Assembly: GCF_000020725.1 (NCBI RefSeq)
Contig: NC_011146.1
Coordinates: 2,665,501-2,729,500, forward strand
Source of the DNA: Citrifermentans bemidjiense Bem
GTDB lineage: Bacteria; Desulfobacterota; Desulfuromonadia; Geobacterales; Geobacteraceae
Reading direction: 5' to 3'
Length of the DNA stretch: 64,000 nt
Every line of letters starts with the position of its first letter. Position 1 is the first letter of the stretch. The position numbers and the translations under genes are program-made. The notes under the pieces were generated by a model that was given only the letters and a program-made list of their open reading frames with translations, was not told where the DNA came from and made no database searches. Positions 6,925 to 16,168 of this stretch are shown here, piece by piece.

Positions 6925-9888
6925 CTAGTCGAGCTGGATGGTCTGATCGGTAATCTCGGTGAAACTCACGTCGTGGCTGACCAGGAAGAGCTGGTCGTAC
7001 CAGTGCTCGGTCACCTCCTCCTGTCCCACGTCGATGGCGCGGAAAGCGCGCGCCAGGTTCTCGCGCCGCTCGGCGTCGAGGTTCGAGGTGGGCTCGTCGA
7101 AGAAGGCGATGCGCGCGCCGATGGTCTGCAAAAGCGCCAGACGTAGCGCCACCACGGCGCTCATCATCTGACCACCTGAGAGTTGGTCGTCGCTTCGCTC
7201 CCGGACCTGGCCCTCCGCCATGTCCTTCAACACGACCTGATAATTCTCGCCCCAGACCAGTTCCTCGTCGGATGCGCAGATGCTGCGGTAGATCCGGTCG
7301 GCGCGGAAGCTGATCTCCTCCCGGAAACGCTCGGAGAGCTGCGTTGAGACGTTCTTGAACACCTGGTTCCGCAGGAACTTGACCAGAATCCCCTGTTCCT
7401 TCAACGCCTCGATGGCGGAGAGCTTCTTCTCGATCTCCGCTGCAATTTCCCTAAGCGCGGCGGTCTCCCCTTCCAGACGTGAGATGCCTTCGCCTACCGC
7501 TCCGATCTCTGAGGTGAGCGTCGCCACTGCCGAGACCAACTCCACCTGCTGCTGTTTCACGGCCTCATGCTGCGCCTGGTCGTACCCCTCCACCGACTGG
7601 CGCAGCTCTTCCCTCTTTGCGGCCAGCGATCCTTCTATTTCCTTGAGCTTCGCCTGGTATTTCGCCAGCGTCTCCTGGCGCTTTTCCAGTTCTTGCGCGG
7701 CTTTTTCGTTGGCGATGTAGCGGTCGCGGTCTGCCTGGAAACGAACCAGTTCCTCTCCCGCCTCCTTTATCGCTTGGTCAAGGCCAGCATGAATGGCGAG
7801 ATCCTTCTTCACCGCGCCTATGGCTTCGACCAAGGCCGCCAACCGCTTGCCATGCTCGGCTATCGCCCGCTCGCGGAAGGCCAACTTCTCGGCATAGGCG
7901 GCGAGTTCCCGCTCCTTTGCGGCAAGGCTCTCCCCTTTCTCGGCAAGCTGGACCAGTTTCAGCGCGCACTCCTGGACCGGCTCCTGAGCTTTCTTGAGCC
8001 TGGCATCCAGACCTTCCTCGATCAAAACAACGACACGCCGCCAAGCGTCGCTCGCTTCGGAGAGTGCAGCCCTTTGCTGCAGCGGCGCCGCGGCCAGCTC
8101 TACCTGCAGGCCCGGAAGTTCCGCAGCCAGATCGATTCCCAATTCTGCCGAATCGAGCCAGGTCCGAAGGCTTGGGACCAGCAAGGCGGGCGCGATTTCG
8201 GAAAAACCGTTGGTGAAATCCTGCTCCAGCTTCTGGCGCTCGCGACCAGCCTTCTCCAGCTCGCTCGCCACCTGCTCTACTCCCGCCAGTTCTCGCGCCG
8301 CAGCCTGCGCAGCGGCAACCTGGGCGGCGAGTTCCACCGCCTGTTGGTCGAGACGCGAGATTTCCGCATCGATCCGTTGGATGCGCGCCTCGAAGACGCC
8401 GGAAGCGTCACCCGAGGCGAGGTTCCGGCACGGCTCATGGAAGAACGGGCAATCCCCCGCTCCCAGCTTTTCCTGCCCTTCGACCAGCGAAAGCCTGCGC
8501 CCGGCCAGCTCGGAGCGCTCAGCTTGAACCTTTTCCAAAAGGGCCTGCCGAGCGACTAGTTCGGCGGCTTCAGTCTTGAGCGCGGCGCCGGCAGAGATAA
8601 GTTTCTTTCTCTCCAGGGACTGCTCGTCTATGGCCGCCATGCGGTCCAAGGCGACGAAGAGATAAGGCAGGGCCTGATCGATGCGATGCACGGGAAGTTC
8701 GCGGAATTGCGCGCAACTGCGGTTGACCACCGCCAGCGCCTCTCCGGTAGCCGCTTCCGCGCTCTTCAGTTCGATAAGAGCATCTGCAAGCGCGGCTTTT
8801 TCCAGTGCCAGGCGCTCTCGTTCGGTATCCATCGTGGCCCGCGTCTCGGCCAGCTCGCGGTTCTCAATTGCCAGCGTGCTTTGAAGGGCAGCCTGTTCCT
8901 TATCCAACTCTCCCAGCTTTCGCTCCAGAGCGAGCTTTTGCTGCTCTTCATCGCGCAAACGCTTGAGCTTCGCCTCGGCTGCGTCGTAGGCATGCTTCCC
9001 CTGGGCTGCTTCCGCCACGAGCGCTGCCGCCGTTTTCGATTGCTCGACCAGCAGCAATTGGGTGGAGATGTACTCCTTGCCGGAGACTGATCGATCTTCC
9101 AGGGCTTGCACCTCGCGCCCGACCGCATCGATCCGCTCCTTCCGCGCCTCCAGTCCGGCGAAAAGCTGGTTAACCTGTTCCTGCTCGGCAAGCTTTTGCC
9201 GCAGTTGCGCCTCTTTCGCCACCCCCTGCTCGCGCAGGTCACGCAGTTCCTGCTCCTTGGCCGGAAGCACAGAAACCTGCTCCATCTTCGCGGCGACCTC
9301 AGCCTGGATGGTTTCCGTCTTGGCGATGATGGCGCTCGCGAGAGACTTAGTACCGTCGAAGGTTTTGCGCCAAGTGTCGATGCCGAGGATCTCGTCAAAG
9401 GCGTCCTGGCGCTTGGTCGGCTGTTTGATGACGAACGGGCCCAGGAAGTCGTTCTGGAAGGGGCCGATGACCAGCTTGAACTGTTCCGCCAGCGGCCGGC
9501 CGGTGGCAAGCCCCAAAAGCGAGGCGATGCGCTGCTCCGTCTCCTGGATGTTCGCGTGTTCCTCTATCTCGAAGCCACAGCCGTTGTCCTTGGCCAGGAG
9601 CCATTTGCCGGCGCCCCCCACCGTGCGGGTCACCCGGTACGTCTCACCGGAGGCGGGCTCGAACACCACGCTGATCTCTCCCTTCTTCGCGCCGATGGTG
9701 AGGAAGCGGTCGGCCTTGGAGACGAAGTCCTGCGCAGAGACGCCGAAGAGGGCGTAGCCGATGGCCTCGAAGATGGTGCTTTTGCCCGAACCGTTGGCGC
9801 CGGAGAGGACGTTGATACCGGGGGAGAAGGCAATCTCTTTGTCGCGGTGCGACTTGATGTTCTTCAGCTGGACCGAGATTATGCGCAT
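6925..9888 (-). CDS. SbcC/Rad50-like SMC-type ATPase
   Basis: A 987-residue ABC/SMC-class ATPase acting with the adjacent Mre11-like nuclease in processing DNA ends and hairpins. The N-terminal Walker A is GANGSGKST (residues 30-38). A long coiled-coil region rich in Glu, Lys and Gln fills roughly 170-860. The ATPase closes with LSGGQ near residue 905 and DEPTSNLD near 931. At the coiled-coil apex, where Rad50 has a CxxC zinc hook, I see C480-PFFHEP-C487, a wider C-x6-C pattern. The first ten bases overlap the nuclease gene, with GGAGG six bases before the ATG. Confidence 0.9.
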   Translation of the reverse strand: MRIISVQLKNIKSHRDKEIAFSPGINVLSGANGSGKSTIFEAIGYALFGVSAQDFVSKADRFLTIGAKKGEISVVFEPASGETYRVTRTVGGAGKWLLAKDNGCGFEIEEHANIQETEQRIASLLGLATGRPLAEQFKLVIGPFQNDFLGPFVIKQPTKRQDAFDEILGIDTWRKTFDGTKSLASAIIAKTETIQAEVAAKMEQVSVLPAKEQELRDLREQGVAKEAQLRQKLAEQEQVNQLFAGLEARKERIDAVGREVQALEDRSVSGKEYISTQLLLVEQSKTAAALVAEAAQGKHAYDAAEAKLKRLRDEEQQKLALERKLGELDKEQAALQSTLAIENRELAETRATMDTERERLALEKAALADALIELKSAEAATGEALAVVNRSCAQFRELPVHRIDQALPYLFVALDRMAAIDEQSLERKKLISAGAALKTEAAELVARQALLEKVQAERSELAGRRLSLVEGQEKLGAGDCPFFHEPCRNLASGDASGVFEARIQRIDAEISRLDQQAVELAAQVAAAQAAARELAGVEQVASELEKAGRERQKLEQDFTNGFSEIAPALLVPSLRTWLDSAELGIDLAAELPGLQVELAAAPLQQRAALSEASDAWRRVVVLIEEGLDARLKKAQEPVQECALKLVQLAEKGESLAAKERELAAYAEKLAFRERAIAEHGKRLAALVEAIGAVKKDLAIHAGLDQAIKEAGEELVRFQADRDRYIANEKAAQELEKRQETLAKYQAKLKEIEGSLAAKREELRQSVEGYDQAQHEAVKQQQVELVSAVATLTSEIGAVGEGISRLEGETAALREIAAEIEKKLSAIEALKEQGILVKFLRNQVFKNVSTQLSERFREEISFRADRIYRSICASDEELVWGENYQVVLKDMAEGQVRERSDDQLSGGQMMSAVVALRLALLQTIGARIAFFDEPTSNLDAERRENLARAFRAIDVGQEEVTEHWYDQLFLVSHDVSFTEITDQTIQLD

Positions 9889-11144
9889 CCGGCACCTCCA
9901 GACGGAAGCAGGGCCAGCAGTTCCTCACCCTCTACCTCCCCCTTGAGCACCAGGTCGCGAAGAGCCAGGGAAAGACGCACCAGCTCCTCTTCCCTACCCT
10001 GATACTGGCTGTTAGCCCCTACCAGTTCAGCCAACACATCCCGCTCGATCTCGGCGAGGCTCTTCTTGACCTTCTCCTCCCCTCCCCCCCCCGAGACCTG
10101 GGAGAGGTGGTTCTTTATCTCCAGGTGCAGCGGTTGGCAGACCTCGAAGAGGGCCAGGCGCAGGCGGTCGCGGCTGAGCTCGAAGGGGTGGAAACCGACC
10201 TTGCCGCAGAGCCGAACCTCGATCAGCGGCGAGCGCGGGTCTGAACCGCCGGCGAGCTTCTCGGCGACCCCGGCGGCGAACCGCTGCAGCGCCTCGTCGG
10301 CGTTGTTGGCACCTTCCAGATTGACCGTGAGAACCAGCATCGGGCGGGGGGAACAGCGCCGGAATTCGTGGCGGACCTCCCCATCGTTTTCCAACGAGAC
10401 AAGGTAGTACCCCTTGTCGTAGCGCTCCTCGCCGAAGTTGACGCAGTCGGGCGAACCGGGGTTGAAGGCATAGGGACGCCCGTCGGGGGTACTGACGACG
10501 TAAGGTTTGTGGCCGTGCCCCAGTGCCACGTAGTCGAAGCACTCCGACAAAGGGAGCGCCTCTTCGGGACGGATGTTCCCGATCTCCACGGGAGAGTAGC
10601 TCCAGACGCCGACGTGGAAGAGTAGGATGTTGCGACGGGTGTCGACCGCCTCGCAGATGCGCGCCACGTGGTTGGCCGCCTGGGAGCCGATATACCCGAG
10701 GCCGTAGATATTCACCCCGCCTATTTCAATATGCCCCCCCGCTCCCTGCTCCAGATCGAAGGGCTCGAAGAGGTAGTCACCCTCGCCGGTACGCGACGGG
10801 CGCAGCAGGCGGATGTACCCGAGTTGGGAAAGCGCCTCCATCCACGAGACGCTGTCGCGGCGATGGATCCAGTCGTGGTTTCCTTCGACGGCTAGACAGG
10901 GGATCCCCGCGTCTTTCAACGGCTGCAGGATCTCGATGGTTTTGGCGAAAGTCTTAGGGAGGATTTGTCCGGTATGGAAGAGGTCGCCGCCGATCAGGAC
11001 GAAGTCGACCTGCTCCTTGACGGCGTCGGCGATGATGTTTGCGAAGGTGGTGAAAAAGTCCTGATAGCGCTCGGCGTCGCCGCCCAGGCAGCGGTAGGTT
11101 TTTCCCAGGTGTATGTCTGAGGTGTGGATGAATCTGACGGGCAT
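9879..11144 (-). CDS. SbcD/Mre11-like DNA repair exonuclease
   Basis: A calcineurin-like metallophosphoesterase of 421 residues. The metal-binding motifs are in order: HTSDIHLGK at residues 6-14, GGDLFHTG, EGNHD and GHGHKP. It would supply the Mn-dependent nuclease partner of the SbcC-like ATPase, whose start it overlaps by ten bases. The frame is open to base 11498, but the ATG at 11144 directly precedes the first motif and has GGAG six bases upstream; the longer reading is low-complexity and runs through a hairpin. Confidence 0.9.
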   Translation of the reverse strand: MPVRFIHTSDIHLGKTYRCLGGDAERYQDFFTTFANIIADAVKEQVDFVLIGGDLFHTGQILPKTFAKTIEILQPLKDAGIPCLAVEGNHDWIHRRDSVSWMEALSQLGYIRLLRPSRTGEGDYLFEPFDLEQGAGGHIEIGGVNIYGLGYIGSQAANHVARICEAVDTRRNILLFHVGVWSYSPVEIGNIRPEEALPLSECFDYVALGHGHKPYVVSTPDGRPYAFNPGSPDCVNFGEERYDKGYYLVSLENDGEVRHEFRRCSPRPMLVLTVNLEGANNADEALQRFAAGVAEKLAGGSDPRSPLIEVRLCGKVGFHPFELSRDRLRLALFEVCQPLHLEIKNHLSQVSGGGGEEKVKKSLAEIERDVLAELVGANSQYQGREEELVRLSLALRDLVLKGEVEGEELLALLPSGGAGCA

Positions 11145-11160
11145 GACGGCTCCGGGAAAA

Positions 11161-11202
11161 GGGGACAGGCTACTTTTTGATTTGAAAAAGTAGCCTGTCC
11201 CC
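11161..11202. repeat. perfect 18-bp palindromic hairpin (GGGGACAGGC family)
   Basis: Arms at 11161-11178 and 11185-11202 are exact reverse complements, starting GGGGACAGGCTAC and separated by six bases. The hairpin lies 17 bases upstream of the sbcD-like ATG, in its mRNA leader. Related palindromes with the same GGGGACAGGC arm occur at 16329, 16391 and 36812. Confidence 0.9.
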
Positions 11203-11250
11203 CTTTTTGAATTGAACAGGTATACCGCCGCTTGCCGCCTCAAGTCAAGG

Positions 11251-11352
11251 CTACTTTCCTGCCGGTCCCCCTCCTTCGCCGGGAAGCTTTTGGCGCAGTT
11301 CGAAGTACCCCTCCCAGGGGTCCCGCTCCAATCCCTCCAGCCGATCAGCCAT
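11251..11352 (-). other. possible small ORF or gene remnant (33 codons)
   Basis: Within the gap between the nuclease and the dienelactone hydrolase, a short minus-strand frame reads MADRLEGLERDPWEGYFEL and ends at a TAG, with the frame open a further eight codons upstream (FFDLRN). The composition is protein-like, with amphipathic and aromatic residues, but no SD is visible. It may be the tail of a decayed gene or a tiny peptide. I do not recognise it. Confidence 0.25.
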
Positions 11353-11463
11353 GTTGCGCAGGTCGAAGAAGGAAGGTCACCGCCTGTCTGTCTCCTCCCC
11401 CCGGAGGGGGAGGGGGGACTCTCGGGCTCGTTTCCCTTGACTCCGCCCGTATAGCAGAGGTAG

Positions 11464-12258
11464 TCAATGCTTCTGCTTCTGCCCGAATATCTCGTCAAAA
11501 AAGATCTTCATCGCTTCCCACGACCTGTGGTCGGCCTTCTCGTTGTAAGCGACTCCCTTGCTCGGGTCGTTGCCGGACTTGGGGTTGGTGAAGCTGTGAA
11601 CGGCACTACCGTAATAGTTCATCTGCCAATCTACTTTCGCCTGGCGCATCTCCTGCTGAAATGCCTCCACTTCGGGCGGTTTGACATAAGGGTCGTCCGC
11701 CCCGTGCAGCGCCAATACCTTCCCCTTGATGTTCTTGGCATCCGCGGGAACCGGGGTGCTCAGGCCGCCATGGAAACTGACCGTACCCAAGACTGCAGCA
11801 CCGCTGCGGGCCAGTTCCAACGCCGCGGTCCCGCCGAAGCAATACCCGATCACCGCCAGTCGCTTGGGATCCACTTGCGGCAATTTGGATAGCGCCTCCA
11901 GACCCGCGGCGCTACGCGCCCGGATGAGACTACGGTCGTTGCCGCGATACTTGGCGGCTTCCTTTGCCGCTAGCTCCTGGGTCGCCGGGCGGACTCCCTT
12001 GCCATAGATATCGGCCGCGAAGGCGACATACCCCAGCTTCGCCAGCTGGTCGGCGCGCCACTTCTCGTATGCCCCCAACCCGGTCCACTCGTGGATGACC
12101 AGAACCCCCGGCCGTTTCCCCTTCACCGAATCGTCATACGCCACATACCCTTCCAGGACGGTATCGCCCTGGCGGTAATCGACCGTCTTGCCGACCACGC
12201 CGGCGAACGCGTTCTGGGCCACCATTCCTATCATCAGTGCAAAAAGGTACTGTTTCAT
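11464..12258 (-). CDS. secreted dienelactone hydrolase family protein
   Basis: An alpha/beta hydrolase of 264 residues with an N-terminal signal peptide (MKQYLFALMIGMVAQNAFAG). The catalytic triad of the dienelactone hydrolase family is visible: C140 in GYCFGG, an aspartate in GADDP near 189 and H221 in VHSFTNP. The cysteine nucleophile is typical of this family. The substrate is not predictable; periplasmic members act on ester bonds. GGAGG seven bases before the ATG at 12258 sets the start, whereas the frame is open to 12336. The gene diverges from the lipoprotein gene at 12446. Confidence 0.9.
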   Translation of the reverse strand: MKQYLFALMIGMVAQNAFAGVVGKTVDYRQGDTVLEGYVAYDDSVKGKRPGVLVIHEWTGLGAYEKWRADQLAKLGYVAFAADIYGKGVRPATQELAAKEAAKYRGNDRSLIRARSAAGLEALSKLPQVDPKRLAVIGYCFGGTAALELARSGAAVLGTVSFHGGLSTPVPADAKNIKGKVLALHGADDPYVKPPEVEAFQQEMRQAKVDWQMNYYGSAVHSFTNPKSGNDPSKGVAYNEKADHRSWEAMKIFFDEIFGQKQKH

Positions 12259-12384
12259 GATCAACCTCCTGCTGCTGAAATGCCTGTCATTTTGTGACCG
12301 GCGTTGTCCTCTCATTAGCTGCGGAATTTCTATCATTAGTTTATCAGAAATAAAAACACTTGGAATCTAGCAAGTTAAGACACA

Positions 12385-12413
12385 TTGACAGCATAGACAC
12401 CTTAAGTAACATT
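12385..12413 (+). promoter_or_regulatory. candidate sigma-70 promoter of the lipoprotein gene
   Basis: TTGACA at 12385-12390, a 17-base spacer and AACATT at 12408-12413, ending 32 bases before the ATG at 12446. The -35 is consensus and the -10 is weak. Confidence 0.45.
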
Positions 12414-12445
12414 AACCAATCGCAAAATCATAACAGGAGCGTGTC

Positions 12446-13111
12446 ATGAGACAACCGAACCCGATTCATTTAGTTTTAGTGGTGGGATTTGTCTTTTCGA
12501 GCCTTTGCCTCGCCGGGTGCGCCGGAGGCCGGTTCACTTTCCGTGCGAACAACAGCGCCTCGCTGCAGACGGTGGAGGCGGATCTCGAATACGCCCGTTT
12601 GCAGGCAGAGAACACCCGCGAGGCGCTGGATGAACTGGTGTTCGCCAATCCCCCCGACCTGGAGCGCGCCTATCGGGATTTTGCCGACAAGGCGATGAGT
12701 ATGAACCTGGTTGGAGAGCGGTTGGTGAGACATGCCGACAGCATGGAGTACCAGGGAAGCAGTTACTTGGTAGAGCCGGAAAAATCGGCGACAGAGTGCC
12801 AATTCCCGCGACTGTCCAACACGGGGAGGACGAAGCCTTTGGAGTTGGGGCCGGCGTTCGATCCGATTGCAGCCAAAGCTATTTCGGTCCGCCGCGCTTA
12901 CCGGGCATACGAGTCGGACCTGAGCAACATCAGGTCGATCCTCTCCACCCACCAGACCACGAAAGGGATCGAGGTGGTAGATATTTTCATCAAGAAAGCA
13001 GCGGTAGACGAGGAGAGTCTGACCGAGGCGCTGGAGCAAGCGCAAGCTTTGGTGCAGGATGCAGAAAAAGCAGCGGCGACACCTCTGCCGGATGGGGGGG
13101 AGACGCGTTAG
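12446..13111 (+). CDS. putative lipoprotein of unknown function
   Basis: A 221-residue protein with a lipoprotein signal: hydrophobic stretch ending LCLAGC near residue 25. The mature part is mostly helical and charged, with heptad-like stretches (VEADLEYARLQAENTREAL and the C-terminal LTEALEQAQALVQDAEKA), suggesting a coiled-coil envelope protein. I do not recognise the family; it vaguely recalls DUF2959-type helical proteins but this is a guess. AACAGGAG precedes the ATG. Its end overlaps the convergent zinc-ribbon gene by four bases. Confidence 0.75.
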   Translation: MRQPNPIHLVLVVGFVFSSLCLAGCAGGRFTFRANNSASLQTVEADLEYARLQAENTREALDELVFANPPDLERAYRDFADKAMSMNLVGERLVRHADSMEYQGSSYLVEPEKSATECQFPRLSNTGRTKPLELGPAFDPIAAKAISVRRAYRAYESDLSNIRSILSTHQTTKGIEVVDIFIKKAAVDEESLTEALEQAQALVQDAEKAAATPLPDGGETR

Positions 13112-13503
13112 AATCGCGGTTTTTGGTCGTCGTTGAGGGGAAGCTGGCAGTGCAGGCACCTGCGCAGATAGAGCAAGATCATCCCGTGCACATGGTAGTA
13201 GTTGCCGCAGCGCGGGCACCGGGCCACCGCCGAGTATCCCATGGCGGCCAGAAGTAGCAGGAACCAGATGAAGAACACGGGCATAGACCCGCTGAATGAG
13301 TGAGTGATTTTCTGCGTGGTCCACATGGTGGGAAGGTAAACGATCATCACGCTCCACACCACCCAACGACGCCGGCGAACCTTCGAAAGCCCGGCACTGA
13401 TGACCGCCGGGTCGATCTCGGCTTCAACGACGTCAACCGGGGCTTCAGCCATCTCGCTTCCCGACTCCTGCAGTTTCTCTTTTTCCATCGACTGATCGTC
13501 CAC
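13108..13503 (-). CDS. small membrane protein with a C-terminal zinc ribbon
   Basis: About 131 residues: an acidic N-terminus, then two predicted membrane helices (VVWSVMIVYLPTMW and FFIWFLLLLAAMGY), then CPRCGNYYHVHG...CLHC, two CxxC knuckles that probably bind one zinc. A GTG at 13503 has GGAG seven bases upstream and is preferred over the TTG two codons earlier. The function is unknown. It lies between the lipoprotein gene (convergent) and a DUF1456 gene (same strand). Confidence 0.7.
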   Translation of the reverse strand: MDDQSMEKEKLQESGSEMAEAPVDVVEAEIDPAVISAGLSKVRRRRWVVWSVMIVYLPTMWTTQKITHSFSGSMPVFFIWFLLLLAAMGYSAVARCPRCGNYYHVHGMILLYLRRCLHCQLPLNDDQKPRF

Positions 13504-13527
13504 AACCAAACTCCAAACGCGAGTCCC

Positions 13528-14004
13528 TTACTTCGCCGGGGTCTCCCGATATTTGACCGTAAGCCCCTTCAGAAAATTCCGCAGCATCTGATCGCCGCAC
13601 GGCTTGTAGTTCTCCTGCCCTTTGGCGCGAAAAACGGCCGATAGCTCCGATTTCGAAACGGGGAAATGCGCCAGCTTGAACAGCATCAGCATCTCATCTT
13701 CCTTAAGGGCTAAAGCAATTCGGATCTTTTTCAGGATGTCGTTGTTGGTCAACAGGACCTCATCCTTCCGTGTTTCCGGTTCTCCCTCTCTCTTCCCCCT
13801 CTTAAGGGCTATGAAGCCGTCCAGGAATGCTTCCAGAACCTCGTCGCTGCACTCTTTGTATCCCTCTTCGTCCTCTTTCTTGACCAGCGAGGTGATATCG
13901 GCCTGCCCCATCTTCATGCCGGACAGTCTGAAAGTCTCCACCACTGCCTGTGTATTCATATTCATGGCATAGCGCAATCTGCGGAATACGTCATTGTTGG
14001 TCAT
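13528..14004 (-). CDS. DUF1456 family protein (YehS-like)
   Basis: A 158-residue protein made of two similar halves: TNNDVFRRLRYAM at residue 2 and TNNDILKKIRIAL near residue 86. Each half ends in an acidic (Y)K(E/P)C(S/G)D motif followed by a Leu-rich helix (LEAFLDG, LRNFLKG). This is the duplicated layout of DUF1456/YehS proteins, whose function is unknown. GGGAG lies upstream of the ATG. It is 24 bases upstream of the zinc-ribbon membrane gene. Confidence 0.85.
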   Translation of the reverse strand: MTNNDVFRRLRYAMNMNTQAVVETFRLSGMKMGQADITSLVKKEDEEGYKECSDEVLEAFLDGFIALKRGKREGEPETRKDEVLLTNNDILKKIRIALALKEDEMLMLFKLAHFPVSKSELSAVFRAKGQENYKPCGDQMLRNFLKGLTVKYRETPAK

Positions 14005-14114
14005 CTAATAGCTCCCTGAAGGCATAGGCTAGCGCCTGATACTACATAGCATTTAATGCTGAAGCGGGCAAGCTTTTGATATGACAGAGTGACACGTTGG
14101 CAGGGAGTTAGAGT

Positions 14115-14154
14115 GCCGCTGCCGCCCTCTGGTAACAAGCAAGGCGGCAGCGGC
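14115..14154 (-). terminator. GC-rich stem-loop downstream of ftsH
   Basis: GCCGCTGCCGCC at 14115-14126 pairs perfectly with GGCGGCAGCGGC at 14143-14154 over a 16-base loop, 45 bases beyond the ftsH stop. No U-run follows, so it may be a transcript-stabilising or Rho-assisted end rather than a classical terminator. Confidence 0.45.
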
Positions 14155-14198
14155 GAAGTGAGGAGGGTTATGCTAGATAGTGAAGCGGCGTTTTTTGA

Positions 14199-15998
14199 TC
14201 ATGCAGCGGCGCAACAGGATGCATTGGCGGCATCGTCCGCCGTGGTGAGGCCCAGGATGGTGTCGATCTCGGCGGCGTCCAGCGTCTCCTTGACGACCAG
14301 TTCCTGGGTAAGCCGTTCAAGGGCGTCGAGATTCTCCTCCAGGAGCGTCCGCACGTCGGCATAGCAGGTGGTGACGATGGACCTGATCTCGTTGTCCATC
14401 TCCAGTGCGGTGCTGTCGCTGAACCCTTTCTTGCCGCCGCCGTCGGTGTTCTCCTGATGGCCGAAAGCGACCGGACCGAAGGCCCTGGACATACCCCACT
14501 CGCTCACCATCTTCCTTGCGGTGTCGGTGGCGCGCGCCAGGTCGTTGCCGGCGCCGGTAGTCGTGGTGTGGAAGATGATCTCCTCGGCGGCCCGACCGCC
14601 CATGAGCACCTTGAGGTGGGCCAACAGCATCTCTTTTGTGTAGCAGTAGATGTCTTCCTCGGGGATCTGGAGCGTGACCCCCATGGCCCTGCCGCGCGGG
14701 ATGATGGAGACCTTGTGCACCGGGTCGCATCCCGGCACCAGCTTTGCCACCAGCACGTGCCCCGCCTCGTGGTAGGCGGTCGAAAGCTTGGACTTGTCGG
14801 AGAGCACCATCGACTTCTTCTCGGCCCCCATCAGCACCTTGTCCTTGGCGTTGTCGAAATCGAGCATCTCGACGAAGTCCTTGTTGGACCTCGCCGCCAG
14901 GATAGCGGCCTCGTTGACCACGTTGGCAAGATCGGCGCCGGACATGCCAGGCGTCCCGCGGGCGATCACCATCAGGTCGACCTCGGGGCTCAGGGGTACG
15001 TTCTTCGAGTGAACCTTCAGTATCGCTTCGCGTCCCCGGATATCGGGCGCGCCCACGGTCACCTCGCGGTCGAAGCGGCCGGAGCGAAGCAGCGCAGCAT
15101 CGAGGATCTCGGGACGGTTGGTCGCAGCAAGAACCACGATGCCGGAGTTGACGGCGAAGCCGTCCATCTCAACCAGGAGCTGGTTCAAGGTCTGGTCGCG
15201 CTCGTCACTGGCGCCCCCCCCCACCGCGGCATCACGCTTGCGGCCGACCGCGTCGATCTCGTCGATGAAGACGATGCAAGGGGCGGCCTTTTTTGCCTGC
15301 GCGAAGAGGTCCCTCACCCTGGAAGCGCCGACGCCGACGTACATCTCGACGAACTCGGAGCCTGATATGGAGAAGAAGGGAACGTCTGCCTCGCCCGCTA
15401 CAGCCCTGGCGAGGAGCGTCTTGCCGGTGCCCGGAGGGCCCACCAAAAGCACGCCAGTCGGCATCTTGCCGCCAAGGGCGCTGAATTTCGCCGGGTCTTT
15501 CAGGAACTCGACCGTATCGAGCAGTTCGGCCTTTGCCTCCTCGGCGCCCGCGACGTCGTTAAACCGGGTGAGAGACTCGGAACAGTCGATGATTCTCGCC
15601 TTGCTCCGCCCCACCCCGCCGTATCTCTTGAGCACCATGACTAGAAATAACGCGACCAGAAGTATGATGCTGATCTCGAACCACTTGGGCTCGGACGCGG
15701 CGGGATTCGAGGAGAAGTCAATCTTCTTGGCTACCAGGGTGTCGGCCAGTTCGGCTCCTGCAGGAAGGAATAACTGGAATTTTTCGCCCGATTTTCCTAC
15801 AGCGTTGATCTGGTCACCGGCGATCTTCACCTTTGCTATGCCGCCGGCATTGACCTTCTCCATGAAAGCGGTGTAGCTGATCTGTTTGCCCTGGTCCGAA
15901 TGAGCGTCCTTCCAGGCGTAGATACCGTAGCAGCTTCCCGCCACAATGCCCAAAGCGGCAACTATTATCAGTAACTTCTTCTTGCTCGTGCTCGTCAT
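14199..15998 (-). CDS. ftsH: ATP-dependent zinc metalloprotease FtsH
   Basis: A membrane-anchored AAA+ protease that degrades membrane and short-lived cytosolic proteins. The 599 residues show an N-terminal membrane helix (9-27), a periplasmic domain, a second helix (about 108-124), Walker A GPPGTGKT at 187-194, Walker B FIDEID, and the zinc motif HEAGH at 410-414 with the downstream aspartate motif [11 protein letters not shown]. It is slightly short for FtsH and ends with an odd ASCCAAA tail. It stands alone between a DUF1456 gene and a long gap, so it may be a second ftsH paralogue; AGGAG precedes the ATG. Confidence 0.95.
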   Translation of the reverse strand: MTSTSKKKLLIIVAALGIVAGSCYGIYAWKDAHSDQGKQISYTAFMEKVNAGGIAKVKIAGDQINAVGKSGEKFQLFLPAGAELADTLVAKKIDFSSNPAASEPKWFEISIILLVALFLVMVLKRYGGVGRSKARIIDCSESLTRFNDVAGAEEAKAELLDTVEFLKDPAKFSALGGKMPTGVLLVGPPGTGKTLLARAVAGEADVPFFSISGSEFVEMYVGVGASRVRDLFAQAKKAAPCIVFIDEIDAVGRKRDAAVGGGASDERDQTLNQLLVEMDGFAVNSGIVVLAATNRPEILDAALLRSGRFDREVTVGAPDIRGREAILKVHSKNVPLSPEVDLMVIARGTPGMSGADLANVVNEAAILAARSNKDFVEMLDFDNAKDKVLMGAEKKSMVLSDKSKLSTAYHEAGHVLVAKLVPGCDPVHKVSIIPRGRAMGVTLQIPEEDIYCYTKEMLLAHLKVLMGGRAAEEIIFHTTTTGAGNDLARATDTARKMVSEWGMSRAFGPVAFGHQENTDGGGKKGFSDSTALEMDNEIRSIVTTCYADVRTLLEENLDALERLTQELVVKETLDAAEIDTILGLTTADDAANASCCAAA

Positions 15999-16039
15999 AA
16001 TGCTCCTATTACTACTGAAGTAGTAGAAAGGTTGCGGTG

Positions 16040-16168
16040 ATGAGGTTTGTTCTTGATGTTTATAGAGATGTTGTTCAGGTTTTCAAAGACGATCATCAGC
16101 AACATGATCGGCGGCTAATACAATGCGGAAACTGCGAAATTCGTATTCGTCAAAAAGTGGACATCTAG
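16040..16168 (+). CDS. candidate 42-residue CxxC microprotein
   Basis: A short frame divergent from ftsH: ATG at 16040, stop TAG at 16166-16168. AAAGG lies about seven bases before the ATG. The peptide is charged and ends in LIQCGNCEIRIRQ, a single CxxC knuckle resembling half of a zinc ribbon. It is not recognised and may be chance. It is the only protein-like frame I found in the 530-base gap 15999-16528; the rest of that gap is AT-rich around 16170-16250 and then holds palindromes. Confidence 0.35.
   Translation: MRFVLDVYRDVVQVFKDDHQQHDRRLIQCGNCEIRIRQKVDI

Noticed and set aside
11145-11498. N-terminal extension of the SbcD-like protein
   Set aside because: The extension crosses a perfect hairpin and low-complexity DNA; the conserved first motif starts six residues after the internal ATG, which has its own SD.
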